Positions 54,627 to 64,000 of a DNA stretch of 64,000 bases are shown here, piece after piece. The DNA lies in assembly GCF_030813355.1 (NCBI RefSeq), contig NZ_JAUSUD010000008.1, positions 105,276 through 169,275 of the forward strand, read 5' to 3'. Every line of letters begins with the position of its first letter. Within the stretch, counting starts at the first letter, position 1. Below the pieces are notes generated by a model that searched no databases, was not told the origin of the DNA, and saw only the letters and a program-made list of their open reading frames with translations. The translations under genes were made by a program, and so were the position numbers. This DNA is from Metabacillus malikii (GTDB lineage Bacteria; Bacillota; Bacilli; Bacillales; Bacillaceae).

Positions 54627-55092
54627 GCATCTCGATATTGTGGAGAAAATCTAACATAACAGACTAAATTATATTGGAATTCAAAAATATATCCCTGTTC
54701 TCTTTTTAAGATGTAATGTACTGACATATTCATTTACATTTCATGATTATTATCGGTAACCATTTCTAGCATGTATTGTTCACTATCATTATATTTGATT
54801 ATTTCTATTTCACTTACAATAGCATGTACACATAAACTCACTTTAAGATTCTTTAATGGAATTTAAATATTGGTAATACTTTCTAAGTAGTGCTGATTCG
54901 TAAATGAAGAGCCTAACCCATTTTGATTAAGATTTAGGCTCTTTCTAGAATTGTTCTGTTAAATTATACGATGGCATGCTAGTTCCTATGCACCATGTTC
55001 ACTCAGTATTAACTATATTTCTATCCCCATCTAATTTAAATTCACTGCATACCTGATACAATAATAATTTTAATGACCTTAAAAAACCTCAT
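54627..55092. other. Intergenic region between the diguanylate cyclase and rlmH genes
   Basis: No gene was found. The only clear signal is a terminator hairpin AAGAGCCTAA/TTAGGCTCTT (54907-54946), with T-rich trailing bases on the plus strand, about 280 nt beyond the cyclase stop codon. Confidence 0.5.
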
Positions 55093-55572
55093 TTACTTGT
55101 GGTACGGTTCCCCCCGATTAATCCTAAACGCCCGATACACCTGCTCAACTAATATCAACCTCATCAACTGGTGTGGAAACGTCATCTTTGAAAAGGATAG
55201 CGTATCATTCGCTCTATCCATCACCTGTTTACTTAAGCCTAGTGAACCACCGATAATAAAAGCTATCTTACTCTTCCCATATGTAGCTAGTTGGTCTAGT
55301 TCTTTGGCAAGCTGTTCGGATGATTTCATTTTTCCTTCTATTGCAAGAGCAATGACATGGGTGTCATCGCTAATTTTTGATAGGATTCGTTCTCCCTCTT
55401 TTTGCTTCACCTGTTCCATTTCAGTATCGCTTAAATTTTCAGGTGCTTTCTCGTCTGGTAATTCAATGATGTCAATTTTTGCATAAGTTGATAGCCGTTT
55501 TAGGTATTCATCGATACCTTGCTTCAAATATTTTTCCTTTAATTTTCCGATTGTTACAATTGAAATATTCAC
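55093..55572 (-). CDS. rlmH: 23S rRNA (pseudouridine1915-N3)-methyltransferase RlmH (159 aa)
   Basis: This SPOUT methyltransferase modifies pseudouridine 1915 in helix 69 of 23S r[34 protein letters not shown] (knotted SAM site) and [20 protein letters not shown] with the terminal RGEPYHK are invariant family pieces. Length equals B. subtilis RlmH. Its position near walRK is conserved in Bacillaceae. Confidence 0.97.
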   Translation of the reverse strand: MNISIVTIGKLKEKYLKQGIDEYLKRLSTYAKIDIIELPDEKAPENLSDTEMEQVKQKEGERILSKISDDTHVIALAIEGKMKSSEQLAKELDQLATYGKSKIAFIIGGSLGLSKQVMDRANDTLSFSKMTFPHQLMRLILVEQVYRAFRINRGEPYHK

Positions 55573-55619
55573 TCTTTTCCCCCTTACTATTGAGTGAAAT
55601 TTTTATCCACATTTCACCT

Positions 55620-55805
55620 TCACTTATCCACAGTACCAACAGAATGTTCGTTCCCTACTATATATACGGCTTGGTTTTCGCACAAATCGCAAGTTGTGGA
55701 TAACTCTTGTTGTCCAGCACTAATTTTTTCTATTTCTGGTGCTAATTCTTTTTCATCTACATACATATCAATTGCTAATTCTATATGTTCATCACAACAA
55801 TACAT
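55620..55805 (-). CDS. Small CxxH/CxxC protein, YyzF-like (61 aa)
   Basis: This small protein begins MYCCDEHIELAIDMYVDE and ends with CDLCENQAVYIVGNEHS, giving a CxxH and a CxxC pair that probably bind zinc. A gene of this kind is found between htrC and rlmH in Bacillus. AAGGAGG lies 9 nt before ATG 55805; a longer frame starting at 55826 ignores that site. Function unknown. Confidence 0.85.
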   Translation of the reverse strand: MYCCDEHIELAIDMYVDEKELAPEIEKISAGQQELSTTCDLCENQAVYIVGNEHSVGTVDK

Positions 55806-55934
55806 ATTCTTTTCCTCCTTATCCACATGTGGATTCCCATTTATAGTTTTACCACTTTTTTAGTTTATCCACAAACAGTTATTTATTATTAATTTGCAGC
55901 TCATTCCAATTTTTGACCAAAAAAATAGAAGGCA

Positions 55935-57170
55935 TTAGCCTCCTATTAAATCTTGTTCTCCTAGCTTCATTTTTCCTGTCTGTTTTTCTCCGTTACGGTA
56001 GTATGAAAAATCTACAGTGTCCCCGATATTTTGTTTATATAAGACTTTCCTTAATTCGATAATATCCTTAATTTTTTCCCCAGCGAATTCTGTTATGACA
56101 TCAAGTTCTTTTAATCCCGCTTGATGTGCAGGAGAAATCGGGTCTACACTCATTACGACTATTCCTGCTTCTATTTCTTTTGGAAGCTTTAGAGTTTGTT
56201 CAACATGATAGCTTGAGACTTCATTTAGTGACCTCATGCCGATTCCCATATATGGACGTCTTACTTCACTATATTTCTCTAGGTCATCAATTATTGGGAT
56301 TGCATGATTTGAAGGAATGGATAATCCGATCCCTTCTACAGCAGATTGGGCGATTTTCATTGAGTTAATCCCGATAACTTTACCATCCATATTAATAAGG
56401 GCTCCACCACTGTTACCAGGGTTTATCGCTGCATCTGTTTGTAATACCTCTGCATTCCAATCAACTTGACCATCACCGTTTTCATCAATTGGTATTGCTC
56501 TTTCAGTACCAGAGATAATCCCTTGTGTCACCGAACCAGAAAATTGTAATCCTAGTGGGTTTCCGATTGCAATGACAGGTTCACCTGGTTTTACTTTGTC
56601 TGAATCTCCAAACTCGGCTACCTTGTCAATTTTCTCACTACTCATTCGTAGCACGGCTAAATCTGTTAATTCATCACTACCAAGTATTTCAGCAGGTACA
56701 CGAGTACCATCACTAAGACTGATTTCTACTTCAGATGCGCCAGCAATTACATGATGGTTCGTGACAACGAAGGCGTTTTTCCCCTCTTTTTTATAAATAA
56801 CACCGGAACCTGTACCAGCTTCTCCTGTTTCATTCCAGAAACCCGCTTCTTGTAGGTTAACAACACCGACAACAGCATCAGATACTTGATCAACGATGTC
56901 GGTAATTGCAGTATTCACATCTACTGAAACATTCTTAACTGGTCCTGATGTATCTCTTGTTGTACCTGTACTGGACTCATTATCATTGCCAGATAAATTC
57001 ATATCATATGGTAAAAAGTCTAAATTAGATAAAGTAGGAATTGCAAAAATGACGAGTAATCCGCCTAATACTGCACCTACTAGACCTGCTGCAAACCAAC
57101 CAATCCGGTTTCCCTTTTTCTTCTTAGGTTGATTACTTTCATAATCTTGATCATAATAGCCCATAACCAT
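55935..57170 (-). CDS. htrC: HtrA-family serine protease HtrC/YyxA (411 aa)
   Basis: This is a membrane-anchored DegP-like protease. It has a cytosolic Lys/Asn-rich N-terminus, one span (about 22-46), trypsin-like domain with His (FVVTNHHVI), Asp (LTDLAVLR) and Ser (NPGNSGGAL), and one C-terminal PDZ domain (about 305-400). MGYYDQDYE is the family N-terminus. Three in-frame ATGs are close together; 57170 has the best spacing to AAAGGG. It belongs to the walRK cluster and handles misfolded envelope proteins. Confidence 0.93.
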   Translation of the reverse strand: MVMGYYDQDYESNQPKKKKGNRIGWFAAGLVGAVLGGLLVIFAIPTLSNLDFLPYDMNLSGNDNESSTGTTRDTSGPVKNVSVDVNTAITDIVDQVSDAVVGVVNLQEAGFWNETGEAGTGSGVIYKKEGKNAFVVTNHHVIAGASEVEISLSDGTRVPAEILGSDELTDLAVLRMSSEKIDKVAEFGDSDKVKPGEPVIAIGNPLGLQFSGSVTQGIISGTERAIPIDENGDGQVDWNAEVLQTDAAINPGNSGGALINMDGKVIGINSMKIAQSAVEGIGLSIPSNHAIPIIDDLEKYSEVRRPYMGIGMRSLNEVSSYHVEQTLKLPKEIEAGIVVMSVDPISPAHQAGLKELDVITEFAGEKIKDIIELRKVLYKQNIGDTVDFSYYRNGEKQTGKMKLGEQDLIGG

Positions 57171-57354
57171 CACCATCCCTTTCGTACAAATCCACGAATA
57201 ATAGTGTTATACCTAACAAACATTATTCTCCTCATAGGTGAAAATTAACCAAGTGAGAATGAATTTTTTGTTTAGAAGGATCATTTGCTTATTACTTATC
57301 AATGTATCATTTATTTTATCAAATATGTTTTGGAAATTAAAATATGTAAGTAGT

Positions 57355-57386
57355 AGATGAGGGTGGCTTAAGTCACCCTCATTACT
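57355..57386 (-). terminator. Stem-loop after walJ
   Basis: A 14-bp stem (GATGAGGGTGGCTT with its complement, one wobble) lies at the end of the walJ gene, in the gap before htrC. The trailing T-run is poor, so partial read-through is likely. Confidence 0.55.
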
Positions 57387-58181
57387 TTATATAGCTACAA
57401 GTGGTGTCGGGGTTGTTGGGTCTGTGTCATAAAGCTCAAACTGCTCTCCAGTCATAAAACCCTTAGTTGCCAAGGTTTGCTGAACAGCCATTCGTGCTAA
57501 ATCTTTCATATTATTGTCTTTACTTAAATGAGCTAAATAAATTCGTTTAGTTGAATCGCCGATTACGTCCATCATCGCGATTGCTGCATCTTCATTTGAG
57601 ACATGTCCAACATCGCTAAGTATTCTACGCTTAATACTCCAAGGATAATGTCCCATCTGCAGCATTGAAACATCATGGTTGCTTTCAAACACAAAAGCAT
57701 CAGAATTTTTAATTGTCCCTTTCATTCTGTCACTCACATAACCCGTGTCTGTAATTAATGCGAGCTTTTTACCTTGATGATGGAAAACAAAAAACATTGG
57801 CTCCGCAGCATCATGTGAAACACCAAATGATTCAATATCTAATGAGCCAAACGATTTAACAGCACCTGTTTGAAAAACAAACTTTTGCTCTGTTTCGATT
57901 TTACCTACTAAGCCATCCATTGCCTGCCATGTCTTTTCATTTGCATAAATCGGTAATTTATATTTTCTTGCAAGTACACCTAAACCTTTAATATGGTCAC
58001 TATGTTCATGTGTCACGAGAATGCCTGATAACTTGCTTATATCTTTCCCTATTTGCTCAAATAAGTTTTGCATCTGTTTTCCGCTTAATCCTGCGTCTAC
58101 TAAAAATGATTGATTTTCAGTTTCTACAAAAATAGCATTCCCCGTACTCCCGCTTGCAAGTACACTGAATTGCAAGCCCAT
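57387..58181 (-). CDS. walJ: WalJ/YycJ metallo-beta-lactamase-fold nuclease (264 aa)
   Basis: This is an MBL-fold protein with [20 protein letters not shown] and the metal motif [11 protein letters not shown], plus the later His in [10 protein letters not shown]. In Bacillus it is linked to DNA replication and repair coordination and is the fifth gene of the wal operon. ATG 58181 is 8 nt after GAGGAG; an upstream GTG abuts the site. Start is 5 nt after the walI stop. Confidence 0.92.
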   Translation of the reverse strand: MGLQFSVLASGSTGNAIFVETENQSFLVDAGLSGKQMQNLFEQIGKDISKLSGILVTHEHSDHIKGLGVLARKYKLPIYANEKTWQAMDGLVGKIETEQKFVFQTGAVKSFGSLDIESFGVSHDAAEPMFFVFHHQGKKLALITDTGYVSDRMKGTIKNSDAFVFESNHDVSMLQMGHYPWSIKRRILSDVGHVSNEDAAIAMMDVIGDSTKRIYLAHLSKDNNMKDLARMAVQQTLATKGFMTGEQFELYDTDPTTPTPLVAI

Positions 58182-58186
58182 TTCGT

Positions 58187-59026
58187 TCACTCCTCTTTCA
58201 CTTCATTATCTGGTGACTGTAATATTTCTGCTTCAAGTGCATTTACATAGTAATCTTCTCGTTCGCCTTCAGCCGTTTCAACCATAATGTGCCAGGTTGG
58301 TGCTAAAATTTGCTGATTAGTCAATGGTATATTTGTGTAATATCCGTATTCTGTACGAACTAGCTTACTGCCCGTTCCCAAAAGATTTTTATTATATAAT
58401 GCCTCAATTGCCTCTGATGCAGAAACAGTCACTTCTTTTTCCTGTACCTCTTTTATATCTTCCAACATTGACTGCTCATATGAATATATTTCATTTTTAT
58501 CATTCATCTCTAATTTCACCATTGCAATATGGTTTTCATTAGCTTGAAAGATTTTATTGTTTTTATATTTTTGGATACAAATAATTGCATTTTCTTCTTT
58601 GTCTAAATACCAATACTCATACATCTCACCATAGAGTACATTTTCCTTTAAAAATTGAGTTACTTTACTCTTCACATTTACATCCGGAATTGGGTATGGC
58701 TTCTCTAACGACATTGATAAGGTTGTATATCCTGCTTTCATGCCTAAGCTAGGCTGTAAATTTTGCTCCTGCCCTTTAATTAGTAAACTATTAATATCTG
58801 TTAAGGAGAAGTCTTTACTTTTTGCAGAGATATAATAACCTGTTTCTTTATCCTTTGGTAAATCGCCGATTGTAATTCCGCTTAGTTCTAGTTTTCTTTC
58901 AATTGGTACCTCTTGTGTTAATGTAAATTCAGAATCACTTCTCGTTTTAAAAAAGACAACAGCTAAATATAAATCTAATATGAGAAATGCGATAATAAAA
59001 ATGGTCTTTGTTTTACTCCATTCCAT
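58187..59026 (-). CDS. walI: WalI/YycI regulatory protein (279 aa)
   Basis: This is a single-pass membrane protein: [23 protein letters not shown] is the span (described by position 1-25), followed by an extracytosolic beta-rich domain. It binds WalK and WalH and restrains WalK activity. ATG 59026 is 8 nt after GGAGG; the ATG two codons upstream is too close. It overlaps the walH stop region by 14 nt, which indicates coupling. Confidence 0.92.
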   Translation of the reverse strand: MEWSKTKTIFIIAFLILDLYLAVVFFKTRSDSEFTLTQEVPIERKLELSGITIGDLPKDKETGYYISAKSKDFSLTDINSLLIKGQEQNLQPSLGMKAGYTTLSMSLEKPYPIPDVNVKSKVTQFLKENVLYGEMYEYWYLDKEENAIICIQKYKNNKIFQANENHIAMVKLEMNDKNEIYSYEQSMLEDIKEVQEKEVTVSASEAIEALYNKNLLGTGSKLVRTEYGYYTNIPLTNQQILAPTWHIMVETAEGEREDYYVNALEAEILQSPDNEVKEE

Positions 59027-60344
59027 TTGCATTTCCTCCGGTCACTTTATCTTCTTCATAAATGATTGTTGTTTCTCCATTATCCATCTTTAAGCACCAT
59101 ACTGGTTCTGCATTTACATAGTTTCCAGAGTTGCTCAATTCATACCCTATAAAGATATTTTCAATTTGAAGCATATCATATTTAGCATTTTCGCCAATAA
59201 TCATTTCTTGAACACTTCTTCCAGACATTAATGTACTAGAATTGTTTTGAAATCCATTATCTACTAATTCATATAACGGTCGATAATATTTTGCTAGTTC
59301 ATTTTCTCCCCATACTTGGGATATAGTTGTTGGACCGAATGGCTTTCTTGCCGAATTAATGACAGGCATTGATTTAATCATCATAATAAATGTTGTTTCT
59401 TGTTCTTCCTCATTAACATGAAATAAACCAAAGTCATTTGTCCAACCTCCATGACTATTTAGAGAAACTATACTCTTATCAATCAATGAGCTTGCTATCA
59501 AAGAATTTGAATTTCTGACAGTAGTGTTTACGTATTCAACGGTTTGGTTGCTTAGAGAAATATCTAATAATCGGACAGAATCAGTATAACGATTGTAATC
59601 TTGCTTCACAATACTTGGATTTGTAAATAATGCATCTCTAAATTTCCGACCCTCTACCTCTTCTGTTAAGTATTGATATTTCTCTACTGTTACTTCCTTC
59701 TCCGGCAAATATAGGCTCTTACCATTACCTATTTGTATTGAAAAGTATTCTTGGAATTCTCCCTTATTATTAAATAAGCCTTCTATAAAGTTACTAGCGT
59801 TCTCATTATTTACGGATGATTCTAATACACTCATTTTATCATAAGATACAAAATAAACCTTTTGAATCTCACTTCCTCTATCTAACTGTAGAAGGATGCT
59901 GTCAAATGATAGATTTCCAGTTATCTCAGCTTCCCATTTTAACATTGATTGGAACGTAAACATCGGTATCTCACTAAAAAACCTAAGTTCGATCTTCTCC
60001 TTTATTCCATTTAACCATGTTTGAAAAGATTGTTCATTAGGAAATGTTTGTTCTTCTTTCTTTAAATTACTATATTCCCATTCCTGCATTTTCTTCCACG
60101 TGCTATTCATATACGTGCCATTCAACGTACTATAATGTTTGTCACCTTCATGAATAAATAGCTGCTGTGGTCTCACAACCTCATGAAATTCTCTCGTTTC
60201 ATTTGTAATTGGAATACTTTCATATAGCTTTGTATCTGTTTTTTCCCTTGTTGCTGGTTGATATGTCCATGTATTCCACGTAAGCAAAAAGCTTGTAATG
60301 ATTAACACCGTCAAGATGATACTTTTTATTGTTTCCTTTTTCAT
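59013..60344 (-). CDS. walH: WalH/YycH regulatory protein (443 aa)
   Basis: This is a single-pass membrane protein with MKKETIKSIILTVLIITSFL at the N-terminus, followed by a large extracytosolic domain with the family sequence TWTYQP. It acts with WalI as negative regulator of WalK. It overlaps the walK stop codon (AATGA), and its own end overlaps walI, so the four genes are tightly coupled. A GTG two codons earlier is possible. Confidence 0.92.
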   Translation of the reverse strand: MKKETIKSIILTVLIITSFLLTWNTWTYQPATREKTDTKLYESIPITNETREFHEVVRPQQLFIHEGDKHYSTLNGTYMNSTWKKMQEWEYSNLKKEEQTFPNEQSFQTWLNGIKEKIELRFFSEIPMFTFQSMLKWEAEITGNLSFDSILLQLDRGSEIQKVYFVSYDKMSVLESSVNNENASNFIEGLFNNKGEFQEYFSIQIGNGKSLYLPEKEVTVEKYQYLTEEVEGRKFRDALFTNPSIVKQDYNRYTDSVRLLDISLSNQTVEYVNTTVRNSNSLIASSLIDKSIVSLNSHGGWTNDFGLFHVNEEEQETTFIMMIKSMPVINSARKPFGPTTISQVWGENELAKYYRPLYELVDNGFQNNSSTLMSGRSVQEMIIGENAKYDMLQIENIFIGYELSNSGNYVNAEPVWCLKMDNGETTIIYEEDKVTGGNANGME

Positions 60345-62173
60345 TCCCACTCATCCTCTTGTTCCGGGTTATATGGTATCGTAAAGTAAACGGTTGTTCC
60401 TACTCCTTCCTTACTTTTCGCCCATATATCACCACCATGTGCATAAACCATTTCCTTTGCTATTGCTAATCCTAGTCCAGTACCACCGAGTTTTCTAGAC
60501 CTTGCTTTATCAACTCTATAGAAGCGGTCGAAGATTTTATTTACTTCACCCTTTGGTATACCTACCCCTTCGTCCCTTATAGAGATTTCTATTTCAGCAG
60601 GAAGTACATTTACTTTAAATGTAATGTGACCACCCTCTGGAGAATATTTTAAGGCATTAGAGATTATATTATCTAAAACCTGAGTAATTTTGTCCGTATC
60701 AATGTCAACATATAAATCATCCTTAGGAATTTTCTTTATAAAGGTTACATGTTGAGATTTTGTCATTTCAAACCGTTCGATGATTTTATTGAAGAAATCA
60801 GTAAAATTCACCCAATCCTTATTTAGTCGATATTCCGTACTATCGAGCTTCGACAGTTGCAATAAATCATTTACTAGGCGGATCATTCGTTCTGTTTCAG
60901 TCTGTGTTACGTTTAAAAATTGTGGTGCAATATCTTTGTCTTGCCATGCCCCATCAGCTAAAGCCTCCAAATAACTCCTCATTGTTGTTAATGGCGTCCG
61001 TAATTCATGGGATACATTTGCTACAAACTCTCTTCGCTCTTGGTCTATTTTTTCTTGTTCAGTTATGTCATATAAGACTGCAATAACCCCATCAATAATA
61101 CCTGATTCTTTTTGTATTGCAGAAAAACTAACCCTTAATATATATGAACGCTCTTTTGTGCCAGTTTCAATAATAATCGAATCCTGGTCATCAACCATAC
61201 TATCAAATTTATCCATTTCATCTAGCCCTAATAAATCGGTAATATGAATATTTTTCACCGTTCCACGTGAAACATTTAGCATTTCTAGTGCAGGATTATT
61301 GATTAATATAACTTTTCCAGTACGGTTCGTAGCAATGACTCCATCAGTCATATGGGCAATAACTGAGGCAAGTTTCTTCCGCTCACCCTCGGTCATTGCT
61401 TGTGCTTCTTCTAATTTACCTGTTAAATAATTAAAGGTTTTTGCAAGTTGTCCAATTTCATCCTCACCATATACTTTAACTTTTCTAGAAAAGTTCCCAT
61501 TAGCTAATTCAATCGCTTGTTTCCTCATATCAACCATTGGCCTAGTTATCGTTCGAGCTAAAAATATCCCTAATGCTGCTGTTATAAATAGAGATAGGGC
61601 TGTACCGGTAGCAAAAATTTTATTAATCAGCTGCATTTGGGAATATACCTCTTCCATAGAAGCCTCAAGATAAATAACCCCTATGATGTTATTACTAAAG
61701 TTGTTTTCATTGATTGGAAAGGCCATTTCTACTAGTCGTTCACCTGAGCTTTTCTGAATTTTAAATTTAGGTTCATAATTTATTCCTAATAGAGCCCGTT
61801 TTACATTGGCCATATTTTGCTTCTTTCCAAGAATGTTATCATCATTAGTAGCAGCAAGGACAATCTCATTATTGTCTATTACACGGACATCAGTTATTTC
61901 ACTCGTTTTAAAATCTAAAATAATCGATCTCATCTCTTTAAGAGAAGCTTCCTCTTCTTCAGGATTCTTTTTTTCACGTGACATTTCTTGTTCAATGTTA
62001 TAGACGAGTAAATTCACACGTTTCGAGATAGATTCTACGAAGTTTGTCTTTAATGACACTTCTAATTCCCTTACAAAGTAAATTCCGATAATTTGCATTG
62101 CTAAAACAATTAGTAAGACATATACTAAAACAAATTTGAAATGTATTGAATGGAAAAATCCTACTTTCCTCAT
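60341..62173 (-). CDS. walK: Sensor histidine kinase WalK (610 aa)
   Basis: This is the essential cell-wall sensor kinase. TM1 (about 11-34), extracytosolic Cache-like domain (about 35-182), TM2 (about 185-206), HAMP (207-258), PAS (262-372), HisKA with H389 in FVANVSHELRTPLT, and HATPase_c (about 485-600) with DNIISNALKYSPEG and GTGLGLAIAKEMV. The length and domain order match B. subtilis WalK (611 aa). It is 3 nt downstream of walR and overlaps walH. Confidence 0.97.
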   Translation of the reverse strand: MRKVGFFHSIHFKFVLVYVLLIVLAMQIIGIYFVRELEVSLKTNFVESISKRVNLLVYNIEQEMSREKKNPEEEEASLKEMRSIILDFKTSEITDVRVIDNNEIVLAATNDDNILGKKQNMANVKRALLGINYEPKFKIQKSSGERLVEMAFPINENNFSNNIIGVIYLEASMEEVYSQMQLINKIFATGTALSLFITAALGIFLARTITRPMVDMRKQAIELANGNFSRKVKVYGEDEIGQLAKTFNYLTGKLEEAQAMTEGERKKLASVIAHMTDGVIATNRTGKVILINNPALEMLNVSRGTVKNIHITDLLGLDEMDKFDSMVDDQDSIIIETGTKERSYILRVSFSAIQKESGIIDGVIAVLYDITEQEKIDQERREFVANVSHELRTPLTTMRSYLEALADGAWQDKDIAPQFLNVTQTETERMIRLVNDLLQLSKLDSTEYRLNKDWVNFTDFFNKIIERFEMTKSQHVTFIKKIPKDDLYVDIDTDKITQVLDNIISNALKYSPEGGHITFKVNVLPAEIEISIRDEGVGIPKGEVNKIFDRFYRVDKARSRKLGGTGLGLAIAKEMVYAHGGDIWAKSKEGVGTTVYFTIPYNPEQEDEWE

Positions 62174-62176
62174 CTT

Positions 62177-62884
62177 CTATTCCTCAGAATTGCGTAAATA
62201 GTAACCTACCCCACGTCTCGTCACGATCCATGTAGGATGGCTTGGATTGTCCTCTATTTTTTCTCTTAATCTTCTCACTGTAACATCAACTGTTCGAACG
62301 TCTCCAAAGTAGTCATAGCCCCAAACGGTCTGTAGGAGATGTTCCCTCGTCATTACTTGCCCAATATGCTTTGATAAGTAATGAAGTAATTCAAATTCCC
62401 TATGTGTTAATTCAATTGTTTCGCCTCTTTTTGAAACAACATATGCATCGGGATGAATAACAAGCGAACCAATTTTTATTTCATTTGATGAACCTTGGTC
62501 TTCGCTATTTTCACTCGTGTTCTGACGTCTTAAATTAGCCTTCACACGCGCTAATAATTCCCTTGTACTAAATGGTTTAGTGACGTAATCATCAGCCCCT
62601 AATTCCAGGCCTAGCACCTTATCAATTTCAGAATCCTTGGCAGTTAACATGATGATTGGCATATCGTGATTTTTTCTAATTTCACGACAAACTTCCATTC
62701 CATCCTTATTTGGTAGCATAATATCTAATAACACTAAGTCTGGAACTATTTCTTCGACCATTTCTAATGCTTGATTTCCATCATAGGCACAGTAAACGGT
62801 ATAGCCTTCCTTTTTCAAATTAAACTCTAATATATCAGCAATCGGTTTCTCATCGTCGACTACTACAATTTTCTTTTCCATCAT
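62177..62884 (-). CDS. walR: Response regulator WalR (235 aa)
   Basis: This OmpR-family regulator has a receiver domain (2-118) with phosphoacceptor D54 ([13 protein letters not shown]) and a winged-helix C-terminal domain (about 132-233) with [20 protein letters not shown] and [13 protein letters not shown]. It controls autolysin and cell-wall genes. Two adjacent ATGs are possible; 62884 has good spacing to AAAGGGG. It is the first gene of the wal operon. Confidence 0.97.
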   Translation of the reverse strand: MMEKKIVVVDDEKPIADILEFNLKKEGYTVYCAYDGNQALEMVEEIVPDLVLLDIMLPNKDGMEVCREIRKNHDMPIIMLTAKDSEIDKVLGLELGADDYVTKPFSTRELLARVKANLRRQNTSENSEDQGSSNEIKIGSLVIHPDAYVVSKRGETIELTHREFELLHYLSKHIGQVMTREHLLQTVWGYDYFGDVRTVDVTVRRLREKIEDNPSHPTWIVTRRGVGYYLRNSEE

Positions 62885-63313
62885 TTTTCGCCCCTTTATG
62901 TCCGTCTATCCTATAAGATTAATGTACCACTTTCACCTGTTAAGTTCATCCCTTTTAAAGTTTAGACGGATTGATATCATTACAACTAGAACCATATGGA
63001 ATATAATATAAATAAGACTGACTACTATAGATAACTTGTCAGTCCCTGCTTTATTAAATATGTGTTACTAATTCATTCCAGTATGTACAACAGTTTAAGA
63101 AATTTGTCTGTTCAAAATTATTGTTTCAATTATTATTAATTAACATGCCTTTATTATACTTAACCTTCTAAATTTACCATACAATGAATTAGAATTTACA
63201 AGATTAGACAAATTGTAATAGGATTGTATTATTTATAACATTATTTAAATAGATGCCCAATATTTACATGATTTTTCCTGCAGCCTATCCTTTTAAAAGA
63301 TTGCTGTAAATTT
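62885..63313. other. Leader/intergenic region of the wal operon
   Basis: This AT-rich stretch lies between the tRNA terminator and walR. It must contain the wal promoter, but no unambiguous -35/-10 pair was seen. No gene is present. Confidence 0.4.
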
Positions 63314-63346
63314 AAAAAGACATGATTCAACAGAATCATGTCTTTA
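63314..63346 (-). terminator. Terminator of the tRNA cluster
   Basis: AAAGACATGATT pairs with AATCATGTCTTT around a 6-nt loop, followed on the minus strand by TTTTTAAATTT. It follows the tRNA-Phe gene. Confidence 0.88.
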
Positions 63347-63351
63347 AGAAG

Positions 63352-63424
63352 TGGCTCGGGACGGAATCGAACCGCCGACACATGGATTTTCAGTCCATTG
63401 CTCTACCGACTGAGCTACCGAGCC
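63352..63424 (-). tRNA. tRNA-Phe (GAA)
   Basis: The minus strand begins GGCTCGGTAGCTCAGTCGGT and folds into a full cloverleaf. The anticodon loop is CTGAAAA with anticodon GAA; the T-loop is GGTTCGATTCC. Discriminator A; no CCA is encoded. Confidence 0.97.
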
Positions 63425-63596
63425 ATATATAGTAATTAATATAATTTCAAAAACAATATTACTTCTCACATACATTTATTTCTTACTAGCCTTTAAAGCA
63501 TATTAAATATCAAACTTAGTTAAATCGCCCTCATTTCAGCTAGCTTATTCAAGGTGCTGTTCAATGAGTACGCTGATGGTTTGCTTCGCAGCTTAT

Positions 63597-63634
63597 TCGA
63601 TTGTGCTCTACCGAATGAGTCACCGAGACTTATG
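63597..63634 (-). repeat. Truncated tRNA-Phe-like remnant
   Basis: Read on the minus strand, GTCTCGGTGACTCATTCGGT and the following AGAGCA match the first third of the adjacent tRNA-Phe at 22 of 26 positions. The anticodon and T arms are missing, so it is a decayed partial duplicate. Confidence 0.7.
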
Positions 63635-63661
63635 TAATAACTATCTTACTGTTATGTATAA

Positions 63662-63738
63662 TGGCGGTCCGGACGGGACTCGAACCCGCGACCTCCTGCG
63701 TGACAGGCAGGCATTCTAACCAACTGAACTACCGGACC
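63662..63738 (-). tRNA. tRNA-Asp (GTC)
   Basis: The minus strand begins GGTCCGGTAGTTCAGTTGGT; the anticodon stem is CCTGC/GCAGG with loop CTGTCAC, anticodon GTC. The acceptor end encodes GCCA, so CCA is in the gene. Confidence 0.97.
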
Positions 63739-63762
63739 ATAGATGTCTAAAAATGAAATAAG

Positions 63763-63834
63763 TGACCCATACGGGATTCGAACCCGTGTTACCGCCGTGA
63801 AAGGGCGGTGTCTTAACCGCTTGACCAATGGGCC
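63763..63834 (-). tRNA. tRNA-Glu (TTC)
   Basis: The minus strand begins GGCCCATTGGTCAAGCGGTT; the anticodon stem CCGCC/GGCGG holds a CTTTCAC loop, anticodon TTC. The 3' end is GGGTCA without an encoded CCA. Confidence 0.97.
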
Positions 63835-63855
63835 ATCTTGTTTTAAAAAACAAAA

Positions 63856-63931
63856 TGGTGAGCCATGAAGGACTCGAACCTTCGACCCTCTGATTAAAAG
63901 TCAGATGCTCTACCAACTGAGCTAATGGCTC
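63856..63931 (-). tRNA. tRNA-Lys (TTT)
   Basis: The minus strand begins GAGCCATTAGCTCAGTTGGT; the anticodon loop is CTTTTAA with anticodon TTT. The gene encodes the 3' CCA. Confidence 0.97.
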
Positions 63932-64000
63932 ATTATAAAGAATGAGATATTATTTAGTTTAATGCTTGTTTCTGACGCCCAAATTTCAGGTTGATTATTC

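Noticed and set aside
62885..63313. Chromosomal replication origin
   Set aside because: The wal cluster lies near the origin in relatives, but no DnaA-box cluster (TTATCCACA repeats) with AT-rich unwinding region is seen here. Scattered 'TTATCCACA'-like words near 55.6-55.9 kb sit inside or beside small genes and were not dense enough or arranged as an origin.
63716..63916. Minus-strand open frame of 66 residues
   Set aside because: It reads through three tRNA genes and is a by-product of their sequence.

Overview
The window looks like a chromosomal segment of a low-GC Bacillaceae bacterium. The right end carries the walR-walK-yycH-yycI-yycJ-htrC block followed by a CxxH/CxxC small protein and rlmH. 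That order is conserved near the replication origin of Bacillus and its relatives. Start codons (ATG with many TTG and GTG), strong AGGAGG-type ribosome binding sites, cre-like and Fur-like boxes and rho-independent terminators all fit this group. Species cannot be told from the sequence alone.

Layout. 0-5.4 kb: the end of a sugar ABC transport locus (lipoprotein binding protein, cut by the window edge), a LacI regulator and a large cell-wall-anchored GH43 arabinanase. 6-11.8 kb: FrnE-type DsbA, a LytTR regulator fused to a degenerate ABC ATPase followed by a normal ABC exporter, a catechol-dioxygenase-like VOC protein, a PhnA zinc-ribbon protein and a CBS-pair protein. 12-14.2 kb: a CstA carrier and an array of tandem repeats. 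14.2-17.4 kb: a Fur-controlled siderophore uptake locus without ATPase. 17.5-22.2 kb: threonine ammonia-lyase, a roughly 400-nt structured leader RNA ending in a terminator, then the two-gene carboxynorspermidine/carboxyspermidine route to polyamines. 22.3-28.8 kb: EamA transporter, LysR regulator, CofE-like ligase, UDG-fold protein, a membrane protein, a DDAH-like hydrolase and a LURP-one protein. 29-35 kb: a beta-glucan locus made of a sortase-anchored GH16 laminarinase, a LacI regulator and a secreted GH16 lichenase with a CBM6-like tail; LacI-type operators lie in front of both enzymes. 35.7-41.4 kb: a SEC-C protein and a second, complete Fur-controlled siderophore ABC operon whose ATPase may also serve the first locus. 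41.5-45.9 kb: a TetR/membrane-protein pair with two matching palindromic operators, a long dispersed repeat, a YtrA-like ABC/GntR operon and an AdhR-like MerR regulator. 45.9-47.6 kb: an IS110-family (IS1111-like) element sitting between the MerR gene and the aldo/keto reductase it probably controls. 48.9-54.6 kb: a THUMP-type RNA methyltransferase, a two-TM protein, a MntA/HepT toxin-antitoxin pair, an SDR relic and a 7TMR-DISM diguanylate cyclase. 55-64 kb: the rlmH-to-walR block and a tRNA cluster (Lys, Glu, Asp, Phe) with a truncated tRNA copy.

Common themes are extracellular plant or algal polysaccharide breakdown (arabinan, laminarin, lichenan) under catabolite or LacI-type control, iron-siderophore uptake under Fur, and envelope homeostasis through WalRK. 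The least explained items are the structured RNA upstream of the polyamine genes, the pseudo-ATPase/LytTR regulator, the CofE homologue in a lineage not known to make F420, and the non-coding end of the IS110 element, which probably encodes its guide RNA.
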